NCBI GenBank assembly: GCA_039704465.1
Contig: JASFAU010000006.1
Span: 248,001 to 312,000, forward strand
DNA length: 64,000 nt
Reading direction: 5' to 3'
Origin: Plasmodiophora brassicae
Taxonomy: Eukaryota; Endomyxa; Phytomyxea; Plasmodiophorida; Plasmodiophoridae
The translations under genes were made by a program, and so were the position numbers. The notes under the pieces are model-generated. The model was not told the origin of the DNA, did not search any database, and worked only from the letters and a program-made list of their open reading frames with translations. Positions within the stretch are counted from its first letter, which is position 1. Each line of letters starts with the position of its first letter. Below, in pieces: positions 40,596-51,952 of the stretch.

Positions 40596-42114
40596 TTATT
40601 TGCGTTGCTCATCTAGAGCAGCCTTGAGAGCAGCACAGCACAGCTCAATGTTCTCACGCCGACTGTTGAACCCCATGAGACCTGTAAGAGAACAATCAAC
40701 GCACAAGGATCGCGAAACCGATTCCACGTAGAGGTCGTACCAACGCGGAAGATCTTGCCAGCGAGCTCGCCAAGGCCGCCGCCGATTTCGACGTTAAAGG
40801 TGTCCAGGCAGTACTTGCAGGCCGCCTTGGCATCGATGCCATTGGGAACGGTAACAGATATCAAGGTGCTCAGGCGAGTCGCTTCGGGGATGAAACACTC
40901 TAGGCCAATGTCCTTCAGGCGCGCCGCGAATAGTTTAGCGTTGTCGGCATGACGCTTCCAACGCGCCTCCAGGCCTTCTTCGCTCACTAAGCGAAGAGCT
41001 TCCCTGAGCGCATAGTTCCTGGATATTCTGGCATGAGAACCGTATTGGCAAAGGGACTCATCACCGCACATACATGTTGATGGGCGCCGTGTGATGGTAC
41101 GTGCGCTCACTTCCCCAGTATTTGCCGACCATCGTCAGGTCCAGATACCAATTGGCGACCTGGCCAGTGGATCAGGCGAATGCGACGCGATCTCAGGGTC
41201 AACCCACCTTAGATTTGCGGTTGTTGACCTTCTGCATTGCGCGATCATTAAGCGTTACAGGGGCAATTCCTGAGATGATGAGTTTCAGCTCAAAGGCTGA
41301 CTGCGAAACGGGGCCGCAGTGTACCAACCTGGCGGGCACGACAGGCATTTCTGGCTACCAGAGTAAGCCGCGTCGACATCCCATTGATCGATGAATAACG
41401 GTATGCCGCCAAGGCTGGTCACCGTGTCGAGGATGAGCAACGCATTGTGCTTGTGGACGAGTTCGCCGACGCCTTCCATTGGCTGCAGGACTCCGGTACT
41501 CGTGTCCTATAGCACATTCAGTACCACTGCATGGGACGCCGGTGACCGAGTTTGTACCGCATGGACGATGCCGACAATCTTGGGCGAGTACTGTTCAAGG
41601 CCAGCACGGATTTCATCAACTGTGAAGGCGCTGCCCCACGGTTTCACCACCTTGGCGACCTTGCCGCCATACCGCTCTGCCATGTCAATCATCCGCAGGG
41701 CAAAGTACCCCGCAGTGAAGACAAGCACTGATCGAGCGCGCACGAATCAGGTGCAGATACGCAGGCCGGCAGCGGACGGGAGACCTGTATCACCAGGTTC
41801 GACGAGGTTCGCGAAGCAGGCTTCCATGGCCGCAGAGCCGGTTCCGGAGACGGGGATCGTTACCTGGTAGCGAACGCGTCCATAACGAAACGACGTCAAC
41901 AGTGAATAACGGGACCAACCTTGTTCTTTGTCTGGAATGCATAGCGCAACAGTTGCTGGTTCTCCGACATGATGTCAATGAACTTCGGGTCCAGGTGCCC
42001 GATCTGTCGCATCGACAGCGCCTGCAGGACGCGCGGGTGCGCGTTCGACGGCCCAGGGCCCAACAGCACACGGGGCGGCACGTCCAGCTGCCCGACCTGG
42101 AACCCACCGATCAT
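40596..42114 (-). CDS. AGXT: Alanine-glyoxylate / serine-pyruvate aminotransferase
   Basis: PLP enzyme of glyoxylate and serine metabolism, usually peroxisomal or mitochondrial. Eight exons (42114-41920, 41863-41785, 41727-41558, 41506-41329, 41269-41208, 41159-41074, 41027-40741, 40681-40596) join in phase to 380 residues, near the family norm. Matches include [64 protein letters not shown], the PLP lysine in [42 protein letters not shown] and [14 protein letters not shown]. There is no C-terminal SKL-type peroxisomal signal (ends EQRK). Upstream codons remain open, so an N-terminal extension is possible. Confidence 0.92.
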
Positions 42115-42388
42115 CGGACCCTTGGCGTGCGCCGCGCTTCCCTTCGACCCACCTTGATGCGGCTGCTCTCGTCGACCTTCGCGTCGTGCGTCATCGTCGT
42201 CGTCGATGTTGCAAAACCCCGTCGAATGATCGACTGGAACGACGACACCGCCACACGACGACCACGCGTTACGTGCCACATAAGGTGCGGGTCGACAGTC
42301 GCCGAAACTGACGCAACGGCAAGGCACGTATGTGTATTTGGTCTCCATAAACGTGAACGAATGCGAGGCATGCAGAAGGTATGTATGT

Positions 42389-43615
42389 TTACCGAGGGCG
42401 GGCGGGATACCGGCGGGAACGATGCGCATCGCGGTGCTGTACGAGGGAGTGGACGACCTGGACGGCGGCGAAGATGACCCAGGCGGACACGACGATGGCG
42501 ATGACGCGGAAGGCGCGGCCGAGATCGCTGGGGATAGTTTTGGACAGGGCGACGACCAGCATGATGATGACGAAGAGGATGTTGCGGCCGATGACAAACT
42601 TGCACTTCCTGTTCAGAAGAAACCCGTCCGGCGACGTTCGCGACTGGAGCACCTGTCCCAGGCTGGCGAACCGCGCGTCACTACGAGAAGCGACGATCAG
42701 GTCGGAGTACGATATACGCGCGTGGTGCAAGATCGACGTGACACGGCACCAGAACAACGCCAACAGGCCTCGTTGAGCAGCGAGTGCATACAGGAAGCAG
42801 ATGTCAGTGGCGGTTAGCCCTCGCCCAACCAGGATCTCGTGCGCACTCAGCAGGCGCGGTCGCCGTATATAAATCGTCGATCGCCATCGTTCGAACGCCA
42901 CCCATTCCTGCCGAGTCGGGCTGCCTCTGCCTGTCGCAACACGATCTGCTGCTAATGGCGGATTCGCGCGACGGTCGTTCAGGATTCTCAGCGCACAATC
43001 GATTGGATCCCGCTCTGCCGTTAGCAGGTGTCGTAATCCGGTCTCGTAGAGTAGGTCACACGGGAACACATTGGGGAGGTGGGATGTTTCCCTTAGGATA
43101 CGCCTGACTCGGCCCACGTTTCCCGTCGTGCATGCCGTATTCAGACAGACGAGGAGGTCATTGTAGAACGCTTCGGCGCGACGATCGCCGTATAGCATTG
43201 TGGCAACCGTGAAGACCATCCCGTCATGTTCGACGTATTGTGCCAATTGCAATGTCGTCGACAGCGCCGCACCGCGCTGAACGCGAACGTCAGTGGCGTT
43301 GTTCGACACATATCGGGAGATACACCGAGAGAACGCCAGAGCAACGGCGGAGACCCGAGACGCCGTCATGTCAACATGTCGTTGTCCATGGCGGTGTTTC
43401 GCTATGCTGACCAGCGCTGGATCGTACAGCAGACTCCGCCGCAAAGAATCCAGAGCGCACGCCGGGAGCGCGCACGTCGCATACGAGCAGCACGCGTCGT
43501 CGACCATGGCCACATCCGACAGCAGGCGCAAGACGGCGCCCGTGTCCGGGCCGGCCACGAACCGGCCCACATTGGCGAACACCTCGACGGGAATCGAGCA
43601 AAGGCCGGGCGCCAT
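42389..43615 (-). CDS. Unknown protein, F-box-like start and two C-terminal membrane helices
   Basis: Single exon, 408 residues from the chosen start; an upstream in-frame ATG at 43789 would add 58 residues of low complexity. The first 20 residues (GLCSIPVEVFANVGRFV) resemble an F-box helix. The middle is helical and weakly repeat-like (ALDSLRRSLLYDPALV, CLNTACTTGNVGRVRRIL), reminiscent of ankyrin-type helices but not diagnostic. Two adjacent hydrophobic segments near the C-terminus (NILFVIIMLVVALS, VIAIVVSAWVIFAAVQVV) indicate a tail-anchored or hairpin membrane protein. Function unknown. Confidence 0.55.
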   Translation of the reverse strand: MAPGLCSIPVEVFANVGRFVAGPDTGAVLRLLSDVAMVDDACCSYATCALPACALDSLRRSLLYDPALVSIAKHRHGQRHVDMTASRVSAVALAFSRCISRYVSNNATDVRVQRGAALSTTLQLAQYVEHDGMVFTVATMLYGDRRAEAFYNDLLVCLNTACTTGNVGRVRRILRETSHLPNVFPCDLLYETGLRHLLTAERDPIDCALRILNDRRANPPLAADRVATGRGSPTRQEWVAFERWRSTIYIRRPRLLSAHEILVGRGLTATDICFLYALAAQRGLLALFWCRVTSILHHARISYSDLIVASRSDARFASLGQVLQSRTSPDGFLLNRKCKFVIGRNILFVIIMLVVALSKTIPSDLGRAFRVIAIVVSAWVIFAAVQVVHSLVQHRDAHRSRRYPARPR

Positions 43616-44047
43616 CGTTGACCACAAGTCCCGCGGCGACGACGGGGATCCCGTCAACGGTCCCGTGCTTTGTAACGTGGCACGCGCTGAAACGGACGGA
43701 CGACAGGCCAGGCAGTGCCGGCGATGGTCCAATTTTGGTGCCATGGCCGGAGTGGCGATCGACGGACTTTTTGTAAGGGGGGCATGCACCTCGTGTGTGG
43801 GACACAGTTTTGCGGCCCCATCGTGCCGGTATGTCGATCGTTCCGCTGCTTGGGAGTGCAGAGCCGTGACTCCACATGGACGGGGTTCGCAATTGCGGAA
43901 TGTGCAGATTCCTCATCGTATCACGGGCGGTCCACGTGTGTCGGCCATCGGGATTTGGATTGACTCAACTGGTGTGGGCCCTGGCCCATGGCGCATGCCA
44001 GCAACGGGCAACCGCGTCAGATACTTCTCGCGTTAGACCTATCGACG
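43616..44047. other. Divergent intergenic region
   Basis: About 430 bases between two divergently oriented membrane-protein genes. Both genes could start slightly further into it. No further feature recognised. Confidence 0.35.
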
Positions 44048-44878
44048 ATGGTCGTCCTGGCATACGCTTCGCCGCATGAGATCGTGGCGGTTGACCCGGA
44101 GTTGTCAACGAGCGGTGGCGCTGACACGATCGTCGATTTCGACGACCTCCTCCAGGGCAAGACGGCGTTTCCGCTGACGCTGGACGGCTTCACGAGGTTC
44201 CTGGATAACGTCGAATTCAGCGCGGAGAACATCCGATTCTACATGGATGTCGTTCAGTACGAGGAGGCGTGTGAATCGGGATCGTGCGATGTCGTCAAGC
44301 GGCTCCTTACCGGCATCGTAGAGAAGTACATCAAGGATGACGCTCCCGAGATGATCAACATCAATGGCTGTACCAGGCAGAGAATCCTCGACGAGTTCGA
44401 GGCCTATCGTCGCGTGGAACCGAGTCGTTTACAGTCCGCCAAGCAAGAGACCTATCGCATGATGAGACATGGTGCGTTCCCTCGCTGGATCGATCGTCAG
44501 GTCACGCAGAACTTGGGGGCGAAAGGGATCTGTCTGAGGCGGAATTGCTTCTTTGCATCTAGCGTAGTCCTGTTGACAAGTTTGTCTCTTATGGTTGGTC
44601 TACGCGCGTCGATCCTGTACCGACTCCTCTTGATTCTTCCTTGTTTGGCCGTTGGCTACTGTTTCGAGAACTGGCGATCGAAATTCTGTATAATTGTTGC
44701 TAGACGTGGCGAAACGGCTGACGTTGACGGGACCATTCGCCCAATCCAAGATGAAGCCCTGAAGCGTAAGGCGAAGGCGTATACCCAAGAGGTCGTCCGG
44801 CGGGCGTTCTGCAAATCGATCGCGCTGTTCGCTCTGATCTTCTGCATCCCGGACGCTGACGGACGATGGAATGTATAG
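44048..44878 (+). CDS. RGS-domain membrane protein
   Basis: 276 residues from the chosen ATG; a start at 43988 would add 20. An RGS fold occupies about residues 40-150: PLTLDGFTRFLDNVEFSAEN, IRFYMDVVQYEEA, IVEKYIKDDAPEMININ, RILDEFEAYRRVE. Three hydrophobic segments follow (FASSVVLLTSLSLMVG, LYRLLLILPCLAVGY, SIALFALIFCIP), so it is membrane-embedded with the RGS domain N-terminal. This is the order seen in fungal Rax1-type proteins and the reverse of the two 7TM-RGS proteins at 55.9-58.9 kb. It may accelerate GTP hydrolysis on G-alpha or act in polarity. GAP residues cannot be judged by eye. Confidence 0.75.
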   Translation: MVVLAYASPHEIVAVDPELSTSGGADTIVDFDDLLQGKTAFPLTLDGFTRFLDNVEFSAENIRFYMDVVQYEEACESGSCDVVKRLLTGIVEKYIKDDAPEMININGCTRQRILDEFEAYRRVEPSRLQSAKQETYRMMRHGAFPRWIDRQVTQNLGAKGICLRRNCFFASSVVLLTSLSLMVGLRASILYRLLLILPCLAVGYCFENWRSKFCIIVARRGETADVDGTIRPIQDEALKRKAKAYTQEVVRRAFCKSIALFALIFCIPDADGRWNV

Positions 44879-44910
44879 CCAGCGCGTATATATACATAAA
44901 GCGAGCAATG

Positions 44911-46176
44911 TTACCCCACTGTTAATTCCCCACGACCACCGCTCCTGACGCGCAGGTCTTGATCAGCTCGTGGGGCGCCAACTCTGTCGGCGTCGCACCG
45001 GGTAAACGCAGACTCGAAGGCGTGCGCGATGGATTCGTCGTCGACTAGGCCATTGTTACCGGCATGCTCGTGCAAGGTTTCCAAGGCCGGGCGATCCGCG
45101 AATGACCCATAGGCGCCGATAAACGCACTGGCCACGCGGTGGTCCAAGAGCAGCGCGCTGTGCTCATTCGCATACCGGTGCAACTCGGTGACCGATGCGA
45201 CATCCGAGCGGCGCCTGCAGGAGTCGACCAATTCGGCGAACGAGCCAGCATTGGCGACCCGTTTGCGGTTCGCCATATTGCGGAGCAGGTCCAGCGCCCG
45301 ATTCGTTCGGTCAGCCTGGGCAAGTGACGACAGCACGTCCGAGTACGTTTCTTGAGACGGCACGTACCCGTACCTATCCATGAGCAGCAGCACGTCATGG
45401 GCACGGACGGAACGACTATCACCAAGCAGGGCTTCGACCAGGTTCGGGAATGAATTTCGCTCTGGAGCGCCCCGGATCAATGTCGAAGGCATCAGGGCCA
45501 GCAACTGTTCAGCGGCGTCGGCCGCCTCTGGAGATCCCGCACCGGCGCCACAGCACTCGGCGAGCAATGCGACCAGTTTGTGGCTGAACTCAAGGCTGTG
45601 CTCGATGCTGTCCTGCACAAGGAAGATGCCCCACTCGGGATGCCCCGCCGACTTGCACATCTCAACGATCGCAATCACCGACATCGGGCCACGCATGCCA
45701 CATTTCCGGTAGAAATCGATGGCTTCACGAGCCATCGGTGGCGTCGTTTGCAGGCAGGAGTCCAGGAAATCGCGCATGGTCGCATGACTGACAGCGATAT
45801 GGCGACGGACCGCAACGTCCAGTACGGCAGGGGCTTTGGACGGGGAGAACCGCTTGCAGAAGCGCATCATCTTCTCGAACAGCAACGAGTTTGGTGGTTT
45901 GTCGCAGTCGAGAGCGCGCTGGAACACAGTCCATCCGCGGTCGCGGTCGACCTCGAAATCCAGGACGCGAATCGCATACGAGACCGACGGTTTGGCCAGG
46001 AACGCCCTGTACATCCCGAACGGCGGCGGCCCGCTGTGCAGCGGGTCGTAGTTGCGCACGTATTTCGAGCTGGCCAGGCGCCCGTAGGTCGGGTTCAGCA
46101 GGTTGTCGGCGTGGCCCAGGTTTCCCATGCCGCGGCGCCATACCCTGCGGCAGATCGAGCGGCCGCTGAGCATCAT
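44911..46176 (-). CDS. Pentatricopeptide-repeat-type protein, probably mitochondrial
   Basis: Single exon, 421 residues from the chosen start MMLSGRSICRRVWRRG, which gives an Arg-rich amphipathic presequence typical of mitochondrial import; the frame is open 47 codons further upstream. Helical-pair repeats of about 35 residues are visible, e.g. MAREAIDFYRKCGMRGPMSV, SVRAHDVLLLMDRYGYVPSQ, ETYSDVLSSLAQADRTNRAL, DLLRNMANRK. Their spacing and the Y/V-P position fit PPR repeats. PPR proteins bind organellar RNA; the target here is unknown. No extra catalytic domain. Confidence 0.65.
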   Translation of the reverse strand: MMLSGRSICRRVWRRGMGNLGHADNLLNPTYGRLASSKYVRNYDPLHSGPPPFGMYRAFLAKPSVSYAIRVLDFEVDRDRGWTVFQRALDCDKPPNSLLFEKMMRFCKRFSPSKAPAVLDVAVRRHIAVSHATMRDFLDSCLQTTPPMAREAIDFYRKCGMRGPMSVIAIVEMCKSAGHPEWGIFLVQDSIEHSLEFSHKLVALLAECCGAGAGSPEAADAAEQLLALMPSTLIRGAPERNSFPNLVEALLGDSRSVRAHDVLLLMDRYGYVPSQETYSDVLSSLAQADRTNRALDLLRNMANRKRVANAGSFAELVDSCRRRSDVASVTELHRYANEHSALLLDHRVASAFIGAYGSFADRPALETLHEHAGNNGLVDDESIAHAFESAFTRCDADRVGAPRADQDLRVRSGGRGELTVG

Positions 46177-46453
46177 GCCATTGATGCGCGGCAAAAGCAC
46201 GCACACGACTGCGCACCACCCGTCGTGAACTGCATGCGGCCGGGTCCAGAGGACGACTTCGAAACTGCAGGCCACGCACTGTTTGGCTGAAGCAGGGCCC
46301 GTTCCCCGGCGGGACAAGCCTTGTCGGAAGCAGCAGCCCGGTTGGCAGACTGCTGTCAGTCCAGTTGCGCAGATGCCAGGTGCCGCTACTCGACAAAGGT
46401 GCGCGCAGGGTTTATTGCCAGCGTGATTGCACCAGTCAACATCCGGTACGAGG

Positions 46454-48864
46454 TCAGACCCGGGGAGACGAGCGCTTCGGGCGGCGCCGAACGAGGGCCT
46501 CCTCGTCTTTCTTGGTTAGGAGTTTCAGCAGGACGAGGCCACCGAGGGCGACGACCAGGATGGCGGCGGCGCCGCCCAGGTACCAGGCCAGGTTCGATTC
46601 GGTGGACTGCCCCGGCGTGTTGTACACCTGAGGCGGACGATATGTGACGTTGAACTTCGTGGTGACCATCGGCGTCGTCGACAGCTTCACGCACGAGACC
46701 TGCCACTGGAGGAACAGCGTCGACGTCCAGCTGCACAACTTCGTGATCTTCAACGATGACCGGACGATCGTGCTGAAGATGGTCGAGTTGCTCAGGAACA
46801 CGTTGTCGCGTGCCACCAGTGTCGACAGCGTCCCCCGAACCGTGTTGACGTTCGCCAGGTTCCGCACGCTGACCTGCAGGGCGACGTCCGTTCTGTTCGT
46901 CTTGTTGTGCGCCACGTCGGCCAGAACAGTAATCGCGAACGTATCGTTGATGCTGCTGGCGCGAAGCCCGTTGACCAGCGTCGATGTCAATGTCGACTCA
47001 AACACGGTCCGGTTCGCGAACAGTGTCCCCAACGTGAAGTTCACATAGGTGTACAGCCCGACGTTCGCTACATGTTGCAATTTCACTGAGACGACGACAA
47101 ATGGATATCGTTCCTGCGACTAACGTTTCGCAGCAGTGCTTGTTTTCCGTTTCGGGGGCCTGGTGGTTGGCCGGCGAGTCGTAGGGCGCGTCGTCCTGTG
47201 GCGGTGATCAGTACTGGTGGCACGTTGTCAGATTACCCGCGGCCTGACCCGCATCGAGGCAGGGCGGTCGTGAAGTTGTGCCCGTTTGGCGGTGGTTTCG
47301 GCAAACAGGTTAGGTATGGGAGCATTGCTGTCAGGTTGCTGTGCCGGTGCGGGTCAGTGGCTTGGTGTTAGGATCCGGGCTCGATGCGGGTGTACAGTGT
47401 CGATGTGTAACTCGTCAGATTGCGGAAGATGTCGGGATGGAGCCACGTGATCGGGAACGGGGCCACCTGACGGGACAGGTCCAGGAGCGTCAGCTTGCGT
47501 AACGGATCCAGGGCCCCTGGAGCCATGTACTGCAATCCGGAACCGTCCAGGTCCCTGTGGGAACCCGTCATCCAGCAGACACTCGGCTAGTGTCGGATGT
47601 GACGGACAGAGTCTGCAGGTTCGACAACGTCGTGAGCCCGTTCGCGGGTAGGCCATGGAGGGCCGGCGCAGAGACACGCCTGACGGACACATGGTCAGTC
47701 TGGCCTCCCCGTCCTGCTCGCAATACTCACAATGTCGTCAGCGATGTTATGTTCCGGAACAGACGGGGTGCAGGCCAGTCCGTTAGGCCCACTTGCCAGA
47801 GCGTCCTGGCCGAAGCGTTCAGGTTGTGCACCGAAATCCATCGCAACGACCTACAGTTGCGTAACGTTGACGAGAGGGTCGAACGCGCCGATACTGACCA
47901 GCGTTAGCTGCGGGCCACCCAAAGACCTAACTGGCGTAAATATTTCGAGCGCATGTCCGTTCCTTCGCATTGCCATACAATGTCGTCAGCGTCTTTGTCA
48001 TGTTGGCGAAATCGAGTGACCCGATCTGGGTCTGCTTGCTTGCGGTGAGATCCCTAAGTACCATCGATCAGCGATGATCGGCGGATGGCTGGGATGGCAT
48101 GCGTCACGAACAGTGTCGCCAAGCTCTTTAGCGGGTCAAACAGGTGAGCCGGCAATGACACGAACGGGTTGCTCGACAAGTACCTGTTAGACGTCAAGCG
48201 TCAATCCCCAAGAGCCCGACCAGGACCACGGCAACGCATACAATGCTGTCAGCGCCGTCAATCCACCGAACAGCGTTGCAGGGATTGATGTGATCAAGTT
48301 GGAATTGAGACGGCTGCAGGCCATGCCCGATTAGGCCTACGGTAACGCAACACCAGACAGGCGACCGACAGTGTCGTCAGCGTGGTGAGGTTCGCAAACG
48401 CCAGCGCATGGACGATGGTGATGTTGTTGCGGGATAGGTCCAGGTACGTTAGGCCATGGAATGCAGAGAAAGTGCCCGCCCGGACAGCTGTGATAGCGTT
48501 CTTATCCAGGTACCTACGTAGGTGTGGTAATCAGCGCTCGCTGATCGCGTGTCGAATCGACGCCCATATACATCTCACGAATGCCACCGGGGTTGGTCAC
48601 GTTACTGAAGGTCGTCGCGTTGATGGCGCCGGATAAATGAGTGTTGTTCAGATACCTACGTGGCGGGCGGTTAGCGACGATGCCCACGCGCCGTGGGCTT
48701 CACACGATCGTACAAGACGTTCGCTGCCTGCGCGGACGGTGCAACACACAGGAGAGCTGCCCCAGATGAGAGACGCTGAGATCCCGATCATCAGTGATGC
48801 AGTCTTCGTCGCTACCTGTGGCAAGAGCAATGGCGAAGAAACGACGGGTCGCGGTTACTGCCAT
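46454..48864 (-). CDS. Leucine-rich-repeat type I membrane protein, one exon per repeat
   Basis: The start at 48864 gives a signal peptide (TRRFFAIALATAS after a short intron). Successive short exons each encode about one LRR: YLNNTHLSGAINATTF; YLDKNAITAVRAGTFSAFHG, LTYLDLSRNNIT; NLITSIPATLFGGLTALTAL; YLSSNPFVSLPAHLFDPLKS. Introns recur at the same place, after ..TL and before YL, in phase 2. The last exon (about 47086-46454) has an ectodomain with many NxT/S sequons, one membrane helix (LAWYLGGAAAILVVALGGLV) and a short basic tail (KKDEEALVRRRPKRS) without kinase or TIR. I infer a cell-surface recognition or adhesion receptor. Several exons between 47100 and 48600 are only approximately placed. 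Confidence 0.65.
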
Positions 48865-49081
48865 GGTTGATGTCGGTGGCCACCAACCCTCCTCTACCCC
48901 ACAATCTTGTTATGCCGCACGATGCAGGATCGAACCCGAGTACTAACGCCACGAATTACGTACTGAGGTAGAGCCTCCCACTGTGGGTCGAATGAGTGCT
49001 CACGAATCAGTTCAGGGATTACTAACGCTGGTGGAAGCGGCACAATGATAGACCCGTCGGTTCGCTCGAATCGCCCCGCTA

Positions 49082-50341
49082 CTATCCAAACGTGTATTCA
49101 GGTCGGAGTCTGCAATGCGGTGGCGATTCGACGCCGTCAAACGCGGCGTGGCCGTTGACATGGTACTGGCAGTGCGGGGAGTAGTCGGTTTCGTCGACGA
49201 ACCCAACGTATTCGCACATGCTGGACCTGGCCTGCCGAATAAGCAGACGCCAGGTGTTACGCGTGTGCTTGTCAGCGCACCTGACTAGAGGGAACGTCTT
49301 TGACAGATCGTTGTACGTCCCGCAGGCGAACGCGTCTTGGTCGACACAGTCCCAGCGCGCATACGGCCATAATCGATGGCGAAGCCATTCCTGGTCGTTG
49401 CTCTTGCCGGCGAAATGCCCAGTCTCCTTGACCCAATCCAGCACGCTCTGGCCGACGTCCAGGTACCGGTTCGCACCGGGCACGTACGCGCCCCACATGC
49501 CCTGCATCGACACAGCTCAGCACGAAGGCCAACCGTTAACACGACCTGCAGATTCACCCCAAGTATTGGGACGCTGTGGTATGGGTCTGTAGGCATTGCC
49601 ATCAATGGACGAACACGAATGGCCGAACTCGGGACGTACGATCGCGCATGATGTGGAACGTGGCATTCGACTGCAACCATTCATTGACGGCTGCGACCTC
49701 GCGGGCCGACACACGCGAATCTGAGTCGCGAATCTGCCGAGAGGGAATCAATGCCACCGGCGGGAACTCCAGCGCGCGCGAACCAGACCATGACGTATTC
49801 GACGTCGGGGTCGGCTAACGCCATGAATCGCCACATGCGTCGGCTTTCGCCCCAGGATGCCATCGAATCGTCCACGTGTATGACTTGCGCGCCAGCGTTC
49901 TCCAGCTGGGCGACATGCTCACGTGACACCGTGTTATCGACGTAGAACCTTGCCTGCCAGCCCAGGAACATCAGCGGAACGCTGATCGCGTTCTCCAGCG
50001 CCCCTGAACCCATCTGCTCAAAATTCAGCAGCAGCGTACACGGGGCGGGCGACCTCTCATATCCATGTCTCGATTCCCATACAACGTGAACGCCACGACC
50101 TTCATCCGGTGCTGGTATCGCCATCGCTTCACGTGTGGTAACGCTCTGCACCACGTTCAGGCACCGGTGTTCGTGTCAGCCATGGCGCAATGGTGCACCT
50201 TTCGTCGTCCGCTGATGGCGGCGCTGTGCTAATGGTACTGCTATCACGAGGAGACCGCGGGCCCTGGAAGAAGACCGCCAGCGTGGCCAGCTGGATGATG
50301 GACGTAGCGACGACGGTGATCGCCAGCCACCGCGTCGACAT
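49082..50341 (-). CDS. Type II membrane glycosyltransferase-like protein
   Basis: Exons 50341-50155, 50099-49789, 49733-49640, 49586-49558 and 49501-49082 join in phase to 346 residues; one exon is only 29 nt. A signal anchor near the start ([20 protein letters not shown]) gives a Golgi-type type II topology. The lumenal domain has a GT-A-like layout: [16 protein letters not shown], then [19 protein letters not shown] with an Asp-Ser-Asp metal motif, [29 protein letters not shown], and an acidic-aromatic region [13 protein letters not shown]. These blocks resemble bacterial and protist glycosyltransferases of unknown sugar specificity. The start was chosen to place the anchor at residues 6-26. 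The acceptor is unknown. Confidence 0.7.
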
Positions 50342-50733
50342 CCCGAGCGCCTCCGCGGGAGCCGGTCGTCGGTACCAGCAGGCCGGTACAGCCCTGCTGA
50401 CAGGAACGCCGACGTTCGCCCAAACGGATCGGAAGCGTGACGGGTTCGAAGTTCGAACCCGTTGGCCCGACGAGAGGCCGCGCTGCCGTGCAGAGACGGC
50501 TACCTGCCGCGTGTCGTTTTTCGCCCGGAGCCTCCGACCCGATTTTCCGGATGGATCTGGACCGCATCCCACTCAGCGAGCTATAATTGGCGCCCCGGTG
50601 CGTGGACTTGGCGCGCATAGTCCCCGTGACCCCGTCTCTGGACGCCTCAAGCCATTTGTCAACCACGCTGGTTGTAGCGCTGTGTAGAGGCCGCTCGCTC
50701 GCAAAGTAGCATACTATCAGTGACGGGTGGGCA

Positions 50734-51477
50734 ATGAGCGCCGGGGACGCAGCGCCGTCTGGCGGGGATGATCAGGCGCCAAAGTTTGGGCGACGGCAGC
50801 CAGGTCGGCGAGGCAGTGGTGATTCGGCGATAACGGCGGGCGCACCGCCATCCGCAGGTCCCTATGCGCCAACCGGCGCCATGGTGGCTCCACTGAACGT
50901 GTCGATAGCGTCGTCGCCGACCTCGGCGCAGGGGGCCGCACCTGCAGCGACCGGTGCCAACTGGGTCGACGACATCGTTGCCGATGTCGATGCCATCCCC
51001 GATCTGTCCGATGAGAAGGCGGTGCGAGGGCCACCAGTGATACGAACTCCATGCCCCGAGCTGACCCGCGCTGCAGAACGCTGGTCTAGGGTCGTCCATT
51101 AGCGCCCCGGTCTTCCAGTCCAGAGCGGATATCCAGTCGCTGAACGAGCTCGATAGGGAGATCGGGTTCCAGCTAAATTCCAACGTGCATTGCCTGAAAA
51201 TCGCATTGCCAGCGTGTGTCATCTGATGGTTGTCCAGGCGGATGGCTGTGATCTGTCGTTGCTGACGCGAGTTCTGTTTGCGCCCGAGCTGCTGGAGGAG
51301 CCCGATGTCCCATGGAGCGTCGACATGCTTCTGTCGCAGATTGCATCCGACATGCAAATCGCGAAGGACAATCGTCAGGCGGCGCTCGATGCTAACAGCA
51401 AGGCGTCGGCGGCAGCAGCAGCGGAAGGCTCGTCGGCACAGCAGCCGCGACTTGTCGCGCCTGTTCCCCAGCAGTAA
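50734..51477 (+). CDS. IFT43: Intraflagellar transport protein IFT43
   Basis: IFT-A complex subunit for retrograde ciliary transport. Exons 50734-51021, 51077-51184 and 51238-51477 join in phase to 211 residues, like the human protein (~208). The N-terminal half is disordered and Gly/Ala/Pro-rich. Core matches are NWVDDIVADVDAIPDLSDE, SLNELDREIGFQLNSN, then DGCDLSLLTRVLFAPELL and PWSVDMLLSQIASDMQ, corresponding to the conserved IFT43 C-terminus. The first intron could start at 51037 instead of 51022 without changing the frame. Its presence means the organism makes cilia or flagella. Confidence 0.85.
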
Positions 51478-51640
51478 ACCTTCGCAATAGCATAACCAAC
51501 ACACGTCGAGAACATATTGAGGGGTGTCGCGATAACCGACCAGAGCAGAGAGTACGATATCTGCAGCAAGTGCCTACCGACAGGCGAGGGTGGTACGGTC
51601 GACGGGCAACCCTGCGTACGTATTTGAAATAGAAAGCGCC

Positions 51641-51952
51641 ATGACGATCAAGTGCGCTACCTTCGTTGCTGCTGTCCTGGTGTCGTTGTCCGTGGCGACC
51701 GACTTCACATGCCCGCAGCCGTCCCAGATCCATTGTGCGGCGTCGCCGACCGCAATCGGCAACTGGAAGGCCAACGGCGGCCAGAGCGCCGTCACCGGCT
51801 TCGTGCCCAACGCCGAGTGCGCCAACGTTATCCCGCTGGCCGGCGGCTTGTCGCGCCTGTTCTGCTGCTACACCACCTGTGGCGTCTTCTACCAGGACGT
51901 CCCTTACACCGGGTGCTCCAAGACGAGCCAGTCCACGTTTACCTGCGCCTGA
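51641..51952 (+). CDS. Small secreted cysteine-rich protein
   Basis: 103 residues with a signal peptide (IKCATFVAAVLVSLSVATD). The mature part, ~82 residues, has eight cysteines including an adjacent pair (FTCPQ, IHCAA, AECAN, FCCYTTCG, GCSKT, FTCA). Spacing with one CC pair recalls small disulfide-stabilised surface or secreted proteins such as hydrophobins, but the pattern is not a clear hydrophobin match. Single exon. ATAAATAAAAAA follows within 60 bases and may be the poly(A) signal. Candidate secreted or cell-surface factor; function unknown. Confidence 0.65.
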   Translation: MTIKCATFVAAVLVSLSVATDFTCPQPSQIHCAASPTAIGNWKANGGQSAVTGFVPNAECANVIPLAGGLSRLFCCYTTCGVFYQDVPYTGCSKTSQSTFTCA

